Source of the DNA: Mucilaginibacter sp. | Lineage (GTDB): Bacteria; Bacteroidota; Bacteroidia; Sphingobacteriales; Sphingobacteriaceae | Direction: 5' to 3' | Length of the DNA stretch: 41,208 nucleotides | Assembly (NCBI GenBank): GCA_028288305.1 | Contig: JAQBOA010000055.1 | Span: forward strand, 1 to 41,208 | Shown here: piece after piece, positions 8,113 through 17,266 of the stretch | Position numbering within the stretch: position 1 is the stretch's first letter | Layout: each line of letters starts with the position of its first letter | Program-made: the position numbers and the translations under genes | Notes under the pieces: model-generated | What the model saw: only the letters and a program-made list of their open reading frames with translations | The model's database searches: none | Told to the model about the DNA's origin: nothing

Positions 8113-9336
8113 TCAACTATTAATCAATATATCCTTAGCCATGATCATCGGCACGCTGATATATTTTTTTTCCATATAATTGATCACCTTTTCCAAAGTC
8201 TCACGAGAGTGTTGGTCCATATTCTGAACTTCTTCAGCAAAAACAGAATTTAAAGCGGTGTTGCGGATCTCTTTTATTTTTTCGGGTACCTGGCGCATGG
8301 CTAATTCAATGCGTCGTTGCTTTAACTCAAGTAAAAAAGCGTTGATATTTTGATCTATAATAGCTTCGGCATGGGTAAGCTCTTCATAACGTTCCTGCAA
8401 ATTCCTTTTGGCAACTTCATTTAGGGAGTGCACTTCAATAAAACTAACTGGAAATTTTTCAAGCACCTGAGGATCAGTATCATTAGGGATTGCCAGATCC
8501 ACAATTGTTTTCCGGCCCTTATCACCATTTAATAAAGAGGAATAAATTTCGGCAGTAATAATGGGCTCAACGGCTGATGTACAGGTAATAATTACATCAA
8601 AACCTTTATTATAATCTTTTAAAGCTTCAATTGTATAGGCTTCGCCACCCAAATCAGCTGCCAATTGCTGCGCTTTTGAAAGTGTACGATTAAATACGGC
8701 GAAATTTGAAAACTTATGTTTTTGAAGATATTTGGAAATATTACGGTTTGTTTCACCTGCACCAATAATAAGTACTCTGGCGTTTGTATACAAATTAAGA
8801 TCTTTCAGCTTACGATAAGCCAATGAAACAACTGAAATAGGGTTTTTTGAAATATTGGTATGGGTATAAACTTCTTTGGCGGTTTTTACTACACAAGTCA
8901 TAAACATGCGCAGGCAGTCACCAGTTAAACCAGCTTCTTTACAATTTTCATAAGCCTTGCGTAACTGGGCAAATATTTCTTTTTCGCCAACAATCAGGCT
9001 TTCAAGTGAGCAGGAGGTGCGAAGTAAATGTTCAAACGCTTCCCTGTCTTCATAAATTACAGCTGCATCAAGAAAAGCGCTGGATGAAACAGGGCAAAGC
9101 CCTATATTCATTGATTCCATAAATTGCTTTGCAAATGCTTTGTCCACCACATGCGGTGTTATCATAACAAATTCAACCCGGTTACAGGTTGCCAAATAAA
9201 AAATTTCTGAAATTCCAAATTGCGTTTTAGCCCTATGAAGTTTATCTGTCAGGTTTTCCTGGCAAATCACCAATTTTCCCAATTCCTTCAGCTCAATCTG
9301 TTTATGCGTAAAAGCTATTACCTTTAGATACTTCAA
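8113..9336 (-). CDS. hemA: Glutamyl-tRNA reductase
   Basis: NADPH-dependent reduction of glutamyl-tRNA to glutamate-1-semialdehyde, the entry step of the C5 pathway. Catalytic Cys is in YLATCNRVEF. SCSLESLIVGEKEIFAQLR is the conserved signature block, and the nucleotide fold is VLIIGAGETNRNISKYLQ. The C-terminal helical dimerisation domain is present. I place the start at the TTG at 9336 (MKYLKVIAFTHKQ). The frame is open to a TTG at 9393, but a promoter-like sequence occupies 9360-9394. No ATG is available near the N terminus. It is the first gene of the haem cluster and is divergent from the DoxX gene. The product is about 407 residues from 9336. Confidence 0.93.
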   Translation of the reverse strand: MKYLKVIAFTHKQIELKELGKLVICQENLTDKLHRAKTQFGISEIFYLATCNRVEFVMITPHVVDKAFAKQFMESMNIGLCPVSSSAFLDAAVIYEDREAFEHLLRTSCSLESLIVGEKEIFAQLRKAYENCKEAGLTGDCLRMFMTCVVKTAKEVYTHTNISKNPISVVSLAYRKLKDLNLYTNARVLIIGAGETNRNISKYLQKHKFSNFAVFNRTLSKAQQLAADLGGEAYTIEALKDYNKGFDVIITCTSAVEPIITAEIYSSLLNGDKGRKTIVDLAIPNDTDPQVLEKFPVSFIEVHSLNEVAKRNLQERYEELTHAEAIIDQNINAFLLELKQRRIELAMRQVPEKIKEIRNTALNSVFAEEVQNMDQHSRETLEKVINYMEKKYISVPMIMAKDILINS

Positions 9337-9359
9337 AGCAGTTTTTAAATTTGACCCAA

Positions 9360-9394
9360 CAAAAGTAACAGGTTTAATACTATGCAGTGTCAAA
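9360..9394 (-). promoter_or_regulatory. Candidate Bacteroidota promoter for hemA
   Basis: On the minus strand TTTG (9394-9391) is followed after 23 nt by TACTTTTG (9367-9360), matching the -7 pattern TAnnTTTG of Bacteroidota primary sigma factor promoters. Spacing is at the upper limit. Transcription would begin about 15 nt upstream of the TTG start at 9336. Supported only by motif and position. Confidence 0.4.
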
Positions 9395-9501
9395 CCTTTG
9401 TCATACAGTTAAATTTAGAATGCTTATAAACTACTGGAATGAGATTCATATTACTTATATTCTGTAAAAGGGATGTTTATTGAAATATTATATCTTTATA
9501 A

Positions 9502-9882
9502 ATGTCTAAACTTAAAAATATAAGCCTTGTCCTTCTTGTAATATTTTACCTGTTGGCAGGAGCAAATCATTTTAGGGATGCGGCATCTTACATTAAAATT
9601 ATTCCAAATTATCTCCTATATCCAACGGTTTTAAATATACTGGCCGGCTTTTTTGAAATATTGTTTGCCATGATGCTTATTTTTTATAAAACCAGAAGCT
9701 TGGCTGCATGGGGAATTATTTTAATGCTGATAGCTTTTTTGCCGGTACACATCAGTATGATTGGCGATGCACCGCTGCGTTTAGGTCGTATTGTTGTAAC
9801 CCCGTTAATGGCATGGATACGATTAATAATATTACAGCCTTTGTTAATATTATGGGCATGGTGGTATAGATTGGTTGATTAA
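9502..9882 (+). CDS. DoxX-like small integral membrane protein
   Basis: 126-residue protein with four predicted hydrophobic helices (about residues 7-20, 40-62, 68-85 and 98-120). An early LLAGANHFRDAASY resembles the NHF motif of DoxX-like membrane proteins. No substrate is known for this branch. It is divergent from hemA. The last three codons and stop (LVD, TAA 9880-9882) lie inside the left arm of a palindromic element, so the C terminus is repeat-encoded. Function is unassigned beyond family resemblance. Confidence 0.7.
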   Translation: MSKLKNISLVLLVIFYLLAGANHFRDAASYIKIIPNYLLYPTVLNILAGFFEILFAMMLIFYKTRSLAAWGIILMLIAFLPVHISMIGDAPLRLGRIVVTPLMAWIRLIILQPLLILWAWWYRLVD

Positions 9883-9990
9883 GTTGATTTGGTGAGTAGT
9901 GAATTGTTAGTTGAATTTGTTAAATAAATTTCGAAGGTGCATTATTTCGAACTCAACAACTAAATCAACCACTCACCAAATCAACCAATT
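9871..9990. repeat. Palindrome of about 8-nt units over the end of the DoxX gene
   Basis: The left arm (9871-9918, TTGGTTGATT then GTTGATTTGGTGAGTAG) and the right arm (9947-9990, with 8-mers AACCACTC, ACCAAATC, AACCAATT) are inverse complements with mismatches. The loop is about 28 nt. The left arm contains the last codons and stop of the DoxX gene. The right end lies about 48 nt before the next gene. Confidence 0.8.
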
Positions 9991-10038
9991 AAATTTAAAC
10001 AAATTGAATAATATTGAGTTAACAACGTTAATAAAATT

Positions 10039-11565
10039 ATGGATCTTCAAAGTATAGAATTGCGTAACCTGGATGTGCAGGATTACCAGGAGTTAAAAAA
10101 ATCAATGAAATCGGCATACCTTGATATGGATGAGGATTATTGGGATGCTAATTCGATTAAACGACTGATAAGAATTTTTCCGGAAGGGCAAATATGTGTT
10201 ACTGTTAATGATGTGGTGGTAGGCTGTGCATTATCAATAATTGTAGACTATAATAAATTTGGCGATACTCACACTTATAAACAGATAACCGGCGACAGTA
10301 CTTTTAAAACACATACAGATAAAGGTGATGTTTTATATGGTATTGATATTTTTATCCATCCAAAATACAGAGGGTTGCGTTTGGCGCGAAGGTTATATGA
10401 AGCACGCAAAGCCCTTTGTGAAAAATTAAATTTAAAAAGTATAATAGCTGGCGGGAGAATACCAAATTACCAGAAATTTCAAAATGAACTAACACCGAGG
10501 CAATACATTGACAAGGTGAAGTATAAGGAAATATACGATCCAACTCTTTCGTTCCAGCTGGCCAATGATTTCCACGTACGTAAAATATTACGTAATTACC
10601 TGCCTGAAGATAGCCGGTCAAAAGGTTTTGCTACATTGATTGAGTGGAATAATGTTTATTACGAAGAAATAAGTTCTGTAATAAATCAGAAAACTGTAGT
10701 GCGCCTTGGTCTGGTCCAATGGCAAATGCGCCCTTATAGCAATATCAGCGAGTTGATGAAACATGCAGAATACTTTATTGATGCAGTGAGCGATTATCAG
10801 TCGGATTTTGTGCTTTTCCCTGAATTGTTTAATGCGCCGCTAATGGCCGATTATAATCACCTGGATGCAGCTCAGGCCATGCGTGAATTGGCAAAATTTA
10901 CACAACCAATTATAGAGGAGTTTTCAAAATTGGCAGTATCTTATAATGTCAACATTATTTCGGGTAGCTTGCCTACAATTTTCGAAGACTCATTGTATAA
11001 CGTTTCATACCTGTTCAGACGAAACGGCAGCATGGAGGAAAATTATAAAATACACCCAACACCGGCAGAAATAAGCTCGTGGGGTATGCGGGGCGGCGAT
11101 GAGGTAAAGGTTTTTGAAACGGATGCCGGTAAAATAGGGATATTGGTTTGTTATGATGTGGAATTTCCCGAACTAGCGCGAATACTGGCCAGCCAGGACA
11201 TGCAAATTTTATTTGTACCCTTTTTAACAGATACTCAAAATGGGTATAACCGGGTTAAATTTTGCGCCCAGGCCCGCGCAGTTGAAAATGAGTGCTATGT
11301 AGCAATAGCTGGTTCTGTAGGTAACTTGCCGAATGTAAATAATATGGAGCTTTCTTATGCGCAATCAGCAGTGTTTACACCGTCTGATTTTGGTTTTCCT
11401 ACCAACTGTATACAGTCCGAAGCTACTCCTAACGCTGAAATGATCGTAATCGCGGATGTTGATCTGTCTGCCTTAGATGAATTGCATGAGTACGGAAGCG
11501 TACAGAATTTGAAGGACAGGCGTACAGATTTGTATAATATTACTTTTAACGGGAAAAAGATTTAG
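10039..11565 (+). CDS. GNAT acetyltransferase / carbon-nitrogen hydrolase fusion
   Basis: 508-residue two-domain protein. Residues about 5-175 are a GNAT-like N-acetyltransferase, with DIFIHPKYRGLRLARRLYEA as the acetyl-CoA loop region. Residues about 220-500 are a nitrilase-superfamily amidohydrolase with all three catalytic residues visible: Glu in LFPELFNAP, Lys in ENYKIHPTPAE and Cys in IGILVCYDVEFPELAR. The same fusion is known in Bacillus (YhcX type) and elsewhere; the substrate is not established. Cytosolic, with no signal peptide. The ATG at 10039 gives MDLQSIELRNLD. No partner gene is adjacent; the gene is followed by a convergent truncated gene 26 bp away. Confidence 0.9.
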   Translation: MDLQSIELRNLDVQDYQELKKSMKSAYLDMDEDYWDANSIKRLIRIFPEGQICVTVNDVVVGCALSIIVDYNKFGDTHTYKQITGDSTFKTHTDKGDVLYGIDIFIHPKYRGLRLARRLYEARKALCEKLNLKSIIAGGRIPNYQKFQNELTPRQYIDKVKYKEIYDPTLSFQLANDFHVRKILRNYLPEDSRSKGFATLIEWNNVYYEEISSVINQKTVVRLGLVQWQMRPYSNISELMKHAEYFIDAVSDYQSDFVLFPELFNAPLMADYNHLDAAQAMRELAKFTQPIIEEFSKLAVSYNVNIISGSLPTIFEDSLYNVSYLFRRNGSMEENYKIHPTPAEISSWGMRGGDEVKVFETDAGKIGILVCYDVEFPELARILASQDMQILFVPFLTDTQNGYNRVKFCAQARAVENECYVAIAGSVGNLPNVNNMELSYAQSAVFTPSDFGFPTNCIQSEATPNAEMIVIADVDLSALDELHEYGSVQNLKDRRTDLYNITFNGKKI

Positions 11566-11591
11566 TTGCTATATTCCCTTATATGAAATCC

Positions 11592-12608
11592 CTATTTGTA
11601 AAACGTTACTAAATATTCAGAAATATAATCGCTTTTGTCCCCAGCCATATCTTTAAAAAATAACCGGGCTTTCTGGGGTAGTTTAAGAGAAGAGTATTTA
11701 TTAATTTTGTTTGCTTCATTGTTTAGTGGTTGTAGTGATGGATACCAAATTATATGGCCTGGCTTGTTTAACAGCAACTGAGGTTTAGTCCATTGCTGAG
11801 AATTGTTTCCAGATCCCAGATCGGCATTTTTATTGAAAGACAGGTAAATGCTGCTGCCTTTCCATGATGGCCCTTCGGCTTTTGCCATAAGCATTACCCA
11901 TGCGTTTAAATAGGTATTCCAGCTTACTGAAGGTCCCCAATAATATTTTCCAGTGGGTGATGAAGCAGGTCCTCCGCCTTCGTTTATAGGAATCTGAATT
12001 GTCGATATAGGTTTTCCAATTCCGTTAAATGGTATCGTAAATGCATAACCATCCCATCTTTTGGCTTTCCCTTCAGGGTTGTCGAGGTCAGCAAGGGGTA
12101 ATCTGGCAACACTTATGCATTGCCCTTTCCATTCATTTTTAGCATCGTATGTGCTCTCATTATATTTACCTGGATACCCATATTCACCATAAAATAAATA
12201 AAGATATTTGTCATTTGCTACTGCAGAAGGATCACCCGTTCCGCCAGCAAAATTGGCCGCGGTATTGTTTGGCCTCAGGATTAACCTGGGTTGTTCATCT
12301 TCAATTAATAGTCCCCGGTTTGTCCAGGTATGGCCACCGTCCTGCGACTTCATAATACCTATCCTGCATACTGCAGAAGGTGAAGCAGGGCCCTTTAAAC
12401 CCTGCGGCCAGTTAACATTTTTATATCCTTTCCCGGTAATAGAATCGTAGGGTAAAGTTTCAGGATAGTTTTCATTATGATATAGTGCATACAAAGTTTT
12501 TCCTGAGTGATCTTTTACATCCTGGTAAAGTGATTCGAACCAAATGGCGCCATGTAAACCAGGCTTTCCTGGTAGTGCATTTGGTGGTAAAACCGGCGGT
12601 AACCATGG
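11592..12608 (-). pseudogene. Asp-box beta-propeller protein lacking its 5' end
   Basis: The frame encodes a sialidase-like (Asp-box/BNR) propeller: the Asp box is SQDGGHTWTNRG, followed by GGTGDPSAVANDKYLYLFYG and CISVARLPLADLDNPEGKA. It is open from the stop at 11592 up to 12674 but contains no ATG; the only start-like codon is a TTG at 12494 in the middle of conserved-looking sequence. Residues upstream of that TTG (PNALPGKPGLHGAIWFESLY) continue the protein, so the true N terminus with an expected signal peptide is missing. Similarity ends around 12601-12612, where an oppositely oriented hydrolase fragment begins. I read it as a remnant truncated by a deletion. Substrate unknown. Confidence 0.6.
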
Positions 12609-13003
12609 CCTCCATTTCCGATTTCCATAATTTATGGCCCAAAGAAATAGAAGAGCAGTGGCATTTGCAGGGTATTATTTATATAGACAACAAGCGAACC
12701 GGACAGCAAATGCCTTTAAAAGTTAGCTTGTTGAATGATTTGGAAAAACACCCGGTTCGTTTAAATATTCTTGCAAAAGCTGAAGAAATAAAGCAACCCT
12801 GGTTAGTTGTTCATGGCAATGAAGATACTACTGTTCCTTTAAGCCATGCCCGGGAATTAAAAGATGCAAATCCGAATTCAGAATTTTTTCAAATACCCGG
12901 GGCCGACCATACTTTTGGTGCCACACACCCCTATCTTAAAAATATATTACCTTCTCCATTACTTAAATTTTGTATAAATGCTGTGATTTTTTTAAATAAA
13001 TAG
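12604..13003 (+). pseudogene. C-terminal fragment of alpha/beta hydrolase
   Basis: The last 133 codons of a dienelactone-hydrolase-like alpha/beta hydrolase. ASISDFHNLWPKEIEEQW begins the preserved part. The acid Asp is in VVHGNEDTTVPLSHA and the His in PGADHTFGATHPY. The nucleophile-elbow Ser and everything before it are absent, so the fragment cannot be catalytic alone. The frame runs open to the left of 12604, but that portion is antisense to the truncated propeller gene and looks unrelated. ATG at 12604 could be used by chance. Both this and the neighbour lost their 5' halves at the same point. Confidence 0.7.
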
Positions 13004-13043
13004 TATTTATACATCCATTAATATTATAATTACCGTTTAACTT

Positions 13044-14141
13044 GTGATAATAAAATTAGAGAGCTGGCCAGAACCAATTTTTGATGTGTCTGCTTTTTAT
13101 AATCCCATTATTTTAAATAAAATTAGTTCTGAGTTTTTTATGAATTTATCAGGAGCCGTGAAAAAGGGCAGTAAATATCAAAATCCAATACCTACTGATA
13201 TTGGAGGGCTAAAAATAATGTTTCCCATCCTGAAGGAATACATTGATAATAAAGCCGAAACTACACCAGTGCAAACTTTAGGGCCATTTAAAACGGACAC
13301 TTCTGTTTACCAAACGCCGCCAAAAGACGGCCTAAGAGTTACCTGGATAGGACATTCGAGCGTGTTGATTGAGATAGACGGAAAAAGGATACTTACCGAC
13401 CCGGTTTGGAGCGACAGGGTTTCTTTCTCTTCATTTTTTGGACCAAAGAGATTTTTCCAGCCGCCATTGGCATTAGATGAATTGCCACAGCTGGATGCTA
13501 TAATAATTTCACATGATCATTATGACCATCTTGATAAAAAAACCATAAAGTTTTTTGCGGATAAAAACATTCAATTTCTTTGCTCATTGGGTGTTGGAAA
13601 ATATCTTGAAAAATGGGGGATAGATAGAAGTCTCATCAACGAAATGGATTGGGGCGATGGCATAATGTTAGGTTCCGATTGCGTAGTAACGGCGACCCCT
13701 GCCAGGCATTTTTCGGGAAGAGGGATTATTGGGCGAAACGAAACGCTATGGTCGTCATTCGTTATAAAAGGCAATAAGCATAATATATTTTTCGGAGCCG
13801 ATTCGGGTTGGTTTCCCGGATTTGAAGCGATTGGCAATGCTTTTGGCCCCTTTGATTTAACAATGCTCGAAATAGGTGCCTACGGCAAATATTGGCCCGA
13901 CATCCATATGGGGCCAAATAATGCTACAAACGCGCATCTGGCTTTAAAGGGTAATCTCATGATGCCTATTCATTGGGGTACTTTCAATCTTGCGCCGCAT
14001 GCATGGTACGAACCTTTAGAAAGATTAGCAGGTTATGCCAGAGAAAAGAATATAAACCTATTTATTCCCCGGCCAGGTGAAACAGCCGAGGTTAAAAAAG
14101 CGTATAATTCTCTCTGGTGGAAGCAATATTTGTATTTATAG
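13044..14141 (+). CDS. MBL-fold metal-dependent hydrolase (UlaG/NAPE-PLD-like)
   Basis: Metallo-beta-lactamase-fold hydrolase. Motifs in order: TWIGHSSVLIEIDGKRILTD, metal site HDHYDH (about residue 155), a His in TPARHFSGRG, the Asp in FFGADSGWFPGF and a His in MMPIHWGTF. The pattern GHSS...ILTDPVW with HDHYDHLD is that of the NAPE-PLD/UlaG-like group; the substrate is not predictable. The frame starts with GTG at 13044 (365 residues). An ATG at 13140 (MNLSGAVKKGSKYQN) gives 333 residues and may be the true start, as conserved sequence appears only after it. No signal peptide is evident. Confidence 0.85.
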   Translation: MIIKLESWPEPIFDVSAFYNPIILNKISSEFFMNLSGAVKKGSKYQNPIPTDIGGLKIMFPILKEYIDNKAETTPVQTLGPFKTDTSVYQTPPKDGLRVTWIGHSSVLIEIDGKRILTDPVWSDRVSFSSFFGPKRFFQPPLALDELPQLDAIIISHDHYDHLDKKTIKFFADKNIQFLCSLGVGKYLEKWGIDRSLINEMDWGDGIMLGSDCVVTATPARHFSGRGIIGRNETLWSSFVIKGNKHNIFFGADSGWFPGFEAIGNAFGPFDLTMLEIGAYGKYWPDIHMGPNNATNAHLALKGNLMMPIHWGTFNLAPHAWYEPLERLAGYAREKNINLFIPRPGETAEVKKAYNSLWWKQYLYL

Positions 14142-14265
14142 GATGTTAATTAGAATACAATTTTATGACTTACCGGGAGCATTTTTGCAATAATTCCCTT
14201 AATCATAACACTTATGACGTTTCTGTCTGTCAGTAAAAGTATTACCTCATACCCAGCTTTCCGCT

Positions 14266-14296
14266 TTTTGCCTGTCACGGTAATACCATATCTTTA
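14266..14296 (+). promoter_or_regulatory. Candidate promoter for the prolyl oligopeptidase gene
   Basis: TTTTG ending at 14270 is followed after 18 nt by TATCTTTA (14289-14296), one base off the TAnnTTTG -7 pattern. The CDS starts 25 nt downstream. Motif-only call. Confidence 0.35.
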
Positions 14297-14320
14297 CTTT
14301 ACCAAACCCACAATTAAAAA

Positions 14321-16462
14321 ATGAAAGCTTTAATTTTTTTAACATCTGCTGTTTCACTTTGCAGCTTTGCATATGCACAACAAATGAGCACAAACAATAC
14401 ATCTTATCCTGCAACAAAAAAAGTTGATATAACAGATTCATATTTTGGCACCGTAGTACCTGATCCATACAGGTGGCTGGAAGATGACCGCGCTGAAGAT
14501 ACTAAAGCGTGGGTAAAAGCTGAAAACAAGGTAACCCAGAATTATCTTACACAGATACCTTACCGGGATGCTATATACAAACGCCTGGAAAAATTATGGA
14601 ACTACGAAAAGTATAGTGCTCCCTTTAAAGAAGGAAAATATACTTATTTCTATAAAAATGACGGCCTGCAGAGCCAATCGGTTTTATGGCGACAGGACGG
14701 TGATAAAGCACCTGAGATTTTTTTGGACCCGAACAAATTTTCCACAGATGGCACTACCTCAATGCAGGGTATTGATTTTACCAAAGACGGCAGCATGGCC
14801 GCTTACCAGCTATCAGAAGGCGGCAGCGACTGGCGGAAGGTTATTGTAATAAAAACTACGGATAAAAGCATGATAGGCGATACACTTACTGATATCAAAT
14901 TCAGCGGTATTGCATGGCGGGGTAATGAAGGCTTTTATTACAGCAGTTATGACAAACCAACAGCAGGTTCCCAACTATCAGGAATGACACAGTATCATAA
15001 GCTGTACTATCACCAGCTTGGAACACCTCAAACCAGCGATAAACTGATCTTTGGCGGTGAAAAAACGCCGCGCCGTTATATAGGGGCTTATTTAACCGAA
15101 GATGAACACTTCCTGGTAATATCAGCTGCAAATACAACAACAGGTAACGAACTTTATCTGCAAGATCTTAATGTTCCCGATAGTCAAATTGTTAACGTGA
15201 TAAATAATTTTGATAATGAACATACCGTTTTGAATAACGCCGGTGGCAAGCTGTATATATTAACAAACCTGTATGCGCCAAATTTTAAAGTGGTTACAAC
15301 TGACGCGGCAAATCCTAAAACAACCAACTGGAAAGATTTTATTCCAACCACTAAAAACGTAATGACGGCCACAACCGGCGGGGGTAAAATTTTTGCTGAA
15401 TATCTAAAGGATGCCACTTCTTTTGTACAGCAATATGATATGGAAGGTAAGCTTGAACGAACTATTAATCTGCCATCAATAGGTACTGCAGCAGGGTTCA
15501 ACACAAAAAAGGAAGAGACAGAAACATATTATACTTTTACCAGCTACATTTATCCTTCTACTATTTTTAAGCTGGATATAGCTGCTGGAATATCAACCGT
15601 ATATAAAAAGTCGGGCGTTGACTTTGATCCGGATCAGTATGAAAGTAAACAGGTGTTTTATATATCAAAAGATGGCACCAAAATACCCATGATCATTACC
15701 TACAAAAAAGGAATGAGATTAAACGGCAAAAATCCAACTTTGCTATATGGTTACGGAGGCTTCAATATAAGTTTAACGCCTGCCTTTAGTACATCCAACA
15801 TTATATTGTTGGAGAATGGCGGAATTTTCGCTGTTCCAAACCTTAGAGGAGGCGGAGAATATGGTGGTAAGTGGCACAAAGCTGGTATAAAGATGAAAAA
15901 GCAAAATGTTTTTGATGATTTTATTGCAGCAGCAGAATATCTTATCCGAAATAAATATACTTCAAAAGATTACCTGGCTATATCCGGTGGCTCGAATGGC
16001 GGTTTATTAGTAGGAGCAGTTATGACTCAGCGACCCGACTTGTGCAAGGTTGCTTTACCTGCAGTTGGGGTAATGGATATGTTGCGCTATAACAAATTTA
16101 CTGCAGGAGCGGGATGGAGTTATGATTATGGAACAGCGGAAGATTCAAAAGAAATGTTTGAATATCTGTATAAATATTCCCCATATCATGCATTAAAACC
16201 TAACAAATACCCCGCAACTATGGTGACTACTGCCGATCACGACGACCGTGTGGTACCGGCACATTCCTTCAAGTTCGCAGCTCGTTTACAGGAATACCAG
16301 GAAGGAACAGCACCTGTACTAATTCGTATCGAAACAAAAGCAGGTCATGGTGCCGGTCAAAGTACCGAACAGGTTATAAGCGGCCAGGTTGATAAATGGG
16401 CTTTTATGTTTTGGAATATGGGTTTAAAGTTAAGCCCATATTTAGCAGTAACGGCGAAATAA
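14321..16462 (+). CDS. Secreted prolyl oligopeptidase (S9A)
   Basis: 713-residue serine peptidase cleaving after proline in short peptides. A signal peptide is clear (MKALIFLTSAVSLCSFAYAQ), so it acts in the periplasm. The N-terminal region has the family motif PYRWLEDDRAEDTKAWVKAE, followed by a seven-bladed propeller (about residues 90-440). The catalytic domain carries LYGYGGFN, NLRGGGEYGGKWH, nucleophile Ser in SGGSNGGLLVGA, Asp in ADHDDRVVPAHS and His in KAGHGAGQS. All triad residues are present and the length is normal. It is monocistronic, with its own promoter-like element and a strong terminator directly after its stop. Confidence 0.96.
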   Translation: MKALIFLTSAVSLCSFAYAQQMSTNNTSYPATKKVDITDSYFGTVVPDPYRWLEDDRAEDTKAWVKAENKVTQNYLTQIPYRDAIYKRLEKLWNYEKYSAPFKEGKYTYFYKNDGLQSQSVLWRQDGDKAPEIFLDPNKFSTDGTTSMQGIDFTKDGSMAAYQLSEGGSDWRKVIVIKTTDKSMIGDTLTDIKFSGIAWRGNEGFYYSSYDKPTAGSQLSGMTQYHKLYYHQLGTPQTSDKLIFGGEKTPRRYIGAYLTEDEHFLVISAANTTTGNELYLQDLNVPDSQIVNVINNFDNEHTVLNNAGGKLYILTNLYAPNFKVVTTDAANPKTTNWKDFIPTTKNVMTATTGGGKIFAEYLKDATSFVQQYDMEGKLERTINLPSIGTAAGFNTKKEETETYYTFTSYIYPSTIFKLDIAAGISTVYKKSGVDFDPDQYESKQVFYISKDGTKIPMIITYKKGMRLNGKNPTLLYGYGGFNISLTPAFSTSNIILLENGGIFAVPNLRGGGEYGGKWHKAGIKMKKQNVFDDFIAAAEYLIRNKYTSKDYLAISGGSNGGLLVGAVMTQRPDLCKVALPAVGVMDMLRYNKFTAGAGWSYDYGTAEDSKEMFEYLYKYSPYHALKPNKYPATMVTTADHDDRVVPAHSFKFAARLQEYQEGTAPVLIRIETKAGHGAGQSTEQVISGQVDKWAFMFWNMGLKLSPYLAVTAK

Positions 16463-16463
16463 T

Positions 16464-16502
16464 AAAAAAGCCGTGTGCTGATAACCAGTACACGGCTTTT
16501 TT
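16464..16502. terminator. Bidirectional intrinsic terminator
   Basis: A perfect 13-bp stem (AAAAAAGCCGTGT against ACACGGCTTTTTT) with a 13-nt loop starts 2 nt after the peptidase stop. The A-run and T-run on either side let it serve both the peptidase gene and the convergent His-rich gene. Confidence 0.9.
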
Positions 16503-16529
16503 AAATCATATCAATAATTAATGGTCAAA

Positions 16530-17114
16530 TTAATGGTCACCATGGTCATGGCCACCATCTCCGCCATGGTCATGACCGCCACCATGTCCGTGGTCATGGC
16601 CATTTCCGTTTCCATTTCCATTTCCCCGATCTCCTCTATCATGGTTATCATTACGCTGTTGCCCATAATGGTTACCGTTATCATGTCTTCGGTTATCATC
16701 GCCATTCCAATGATTACGATAACGATCATCACGGCTATCACGTATTATTTGCTGGTCTCTGCGGCCTCTGTAAACAGCATACCTGTTTCTAAAGTCAGCA
16801 TCCCGTTCCCATGGATTACGTTGGTTTACTACTACTTTATAACTGTGGTACCTGTCGAAATTGCTGTATCTTGGAGGTAAGTTTCCATCATGTATCCATA
16901 CATTATTTTCATAATATACATATTGATGGGCAGGAACATCGTAATAAGCATCAATATCCGGCATATAATAATATTGTACATGTGAATAACCTACCGGGCC
17001 CCACGCTGGTTGGCTGCCAATATTTACACTAACATGAATACCAACTTGTGCATCAGCTATTTTAATCGTTAAACAGCCAAAAAATAAAGCTGCAATAAAA
17101 AGGAACTTTCTCAT
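16530..17114 (-). CDS. Secreted protein with His/Gly/Asp-rich tail
   Basis: 194 residues with a signal peptide (MRKFLFIAALFFGCLTIKIADA). The middle (about 30-115) is Tyr-rich with PDIDAYYDVPAHQYVYYENN and LPPRYSNFDRYHSYKVVVN, a pattern of uncharacterised Bacteroidota exported proteins. From about residue 115 the chain becomes Arg/Asp/Asn-rich and ends in a tail dominated by HDHG and GGHDHG repeats with about a dozen His in the final 35 residues, suggesting divalent metal binding (Ni, Zn, Co or Cu). That function is inference. The tail's DNA is a low-complexity CATGGTCATGGCCACC-type repeat and may vary in copy number. Confidence 0.75.
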   Translation of the reverse strand: MRKFLFIAALFFGCLTIKIADAQVGIHVSVNIGSQPAWGPVGYSHVQYYYMPDIDAYYDVPAHQYVYYENNVWIHDGNLPPRYSNFDRYHSYKVVVNQRNPWERDADFRNRYAVYRGRRDQQIIRDSRDDRYRNHWNGDDNRRHDNGNHYGQQRNDNHDRGDRGNGNGNGNGHDHGHGGGHDHGGDGGHDHGDH

Positions 17115-17266
17115 AAAAATTTAAATTATTTGATAAGTAGACAATCGTAACTGGAAATAGTTTAATTTATATTCCCATCTGCCGGCAAATATAGTTAGGA
17201 GGAAGTCTAATTTTAAGACCGCTATTTATCTAAGTTGAGAAATTAGATTAAAAATTTTGTTACAAC

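Noticed and set aside
12485..12603. N-terminal 40 codons of the open frame leading into the hydrolase fragment
   Set aside because: This part is antisense to conserved propeller sequence and has no hydrolase-like features, so the frame is open by chance.
16511..16880. Met- and Ile-rich open frames on both strands across the His-rich gene
   Set aside because: They are out-of-frame readings of the repetitive CATGGTCATGGC DNA that encodes the His/Gly tail; no signal or family supports them.
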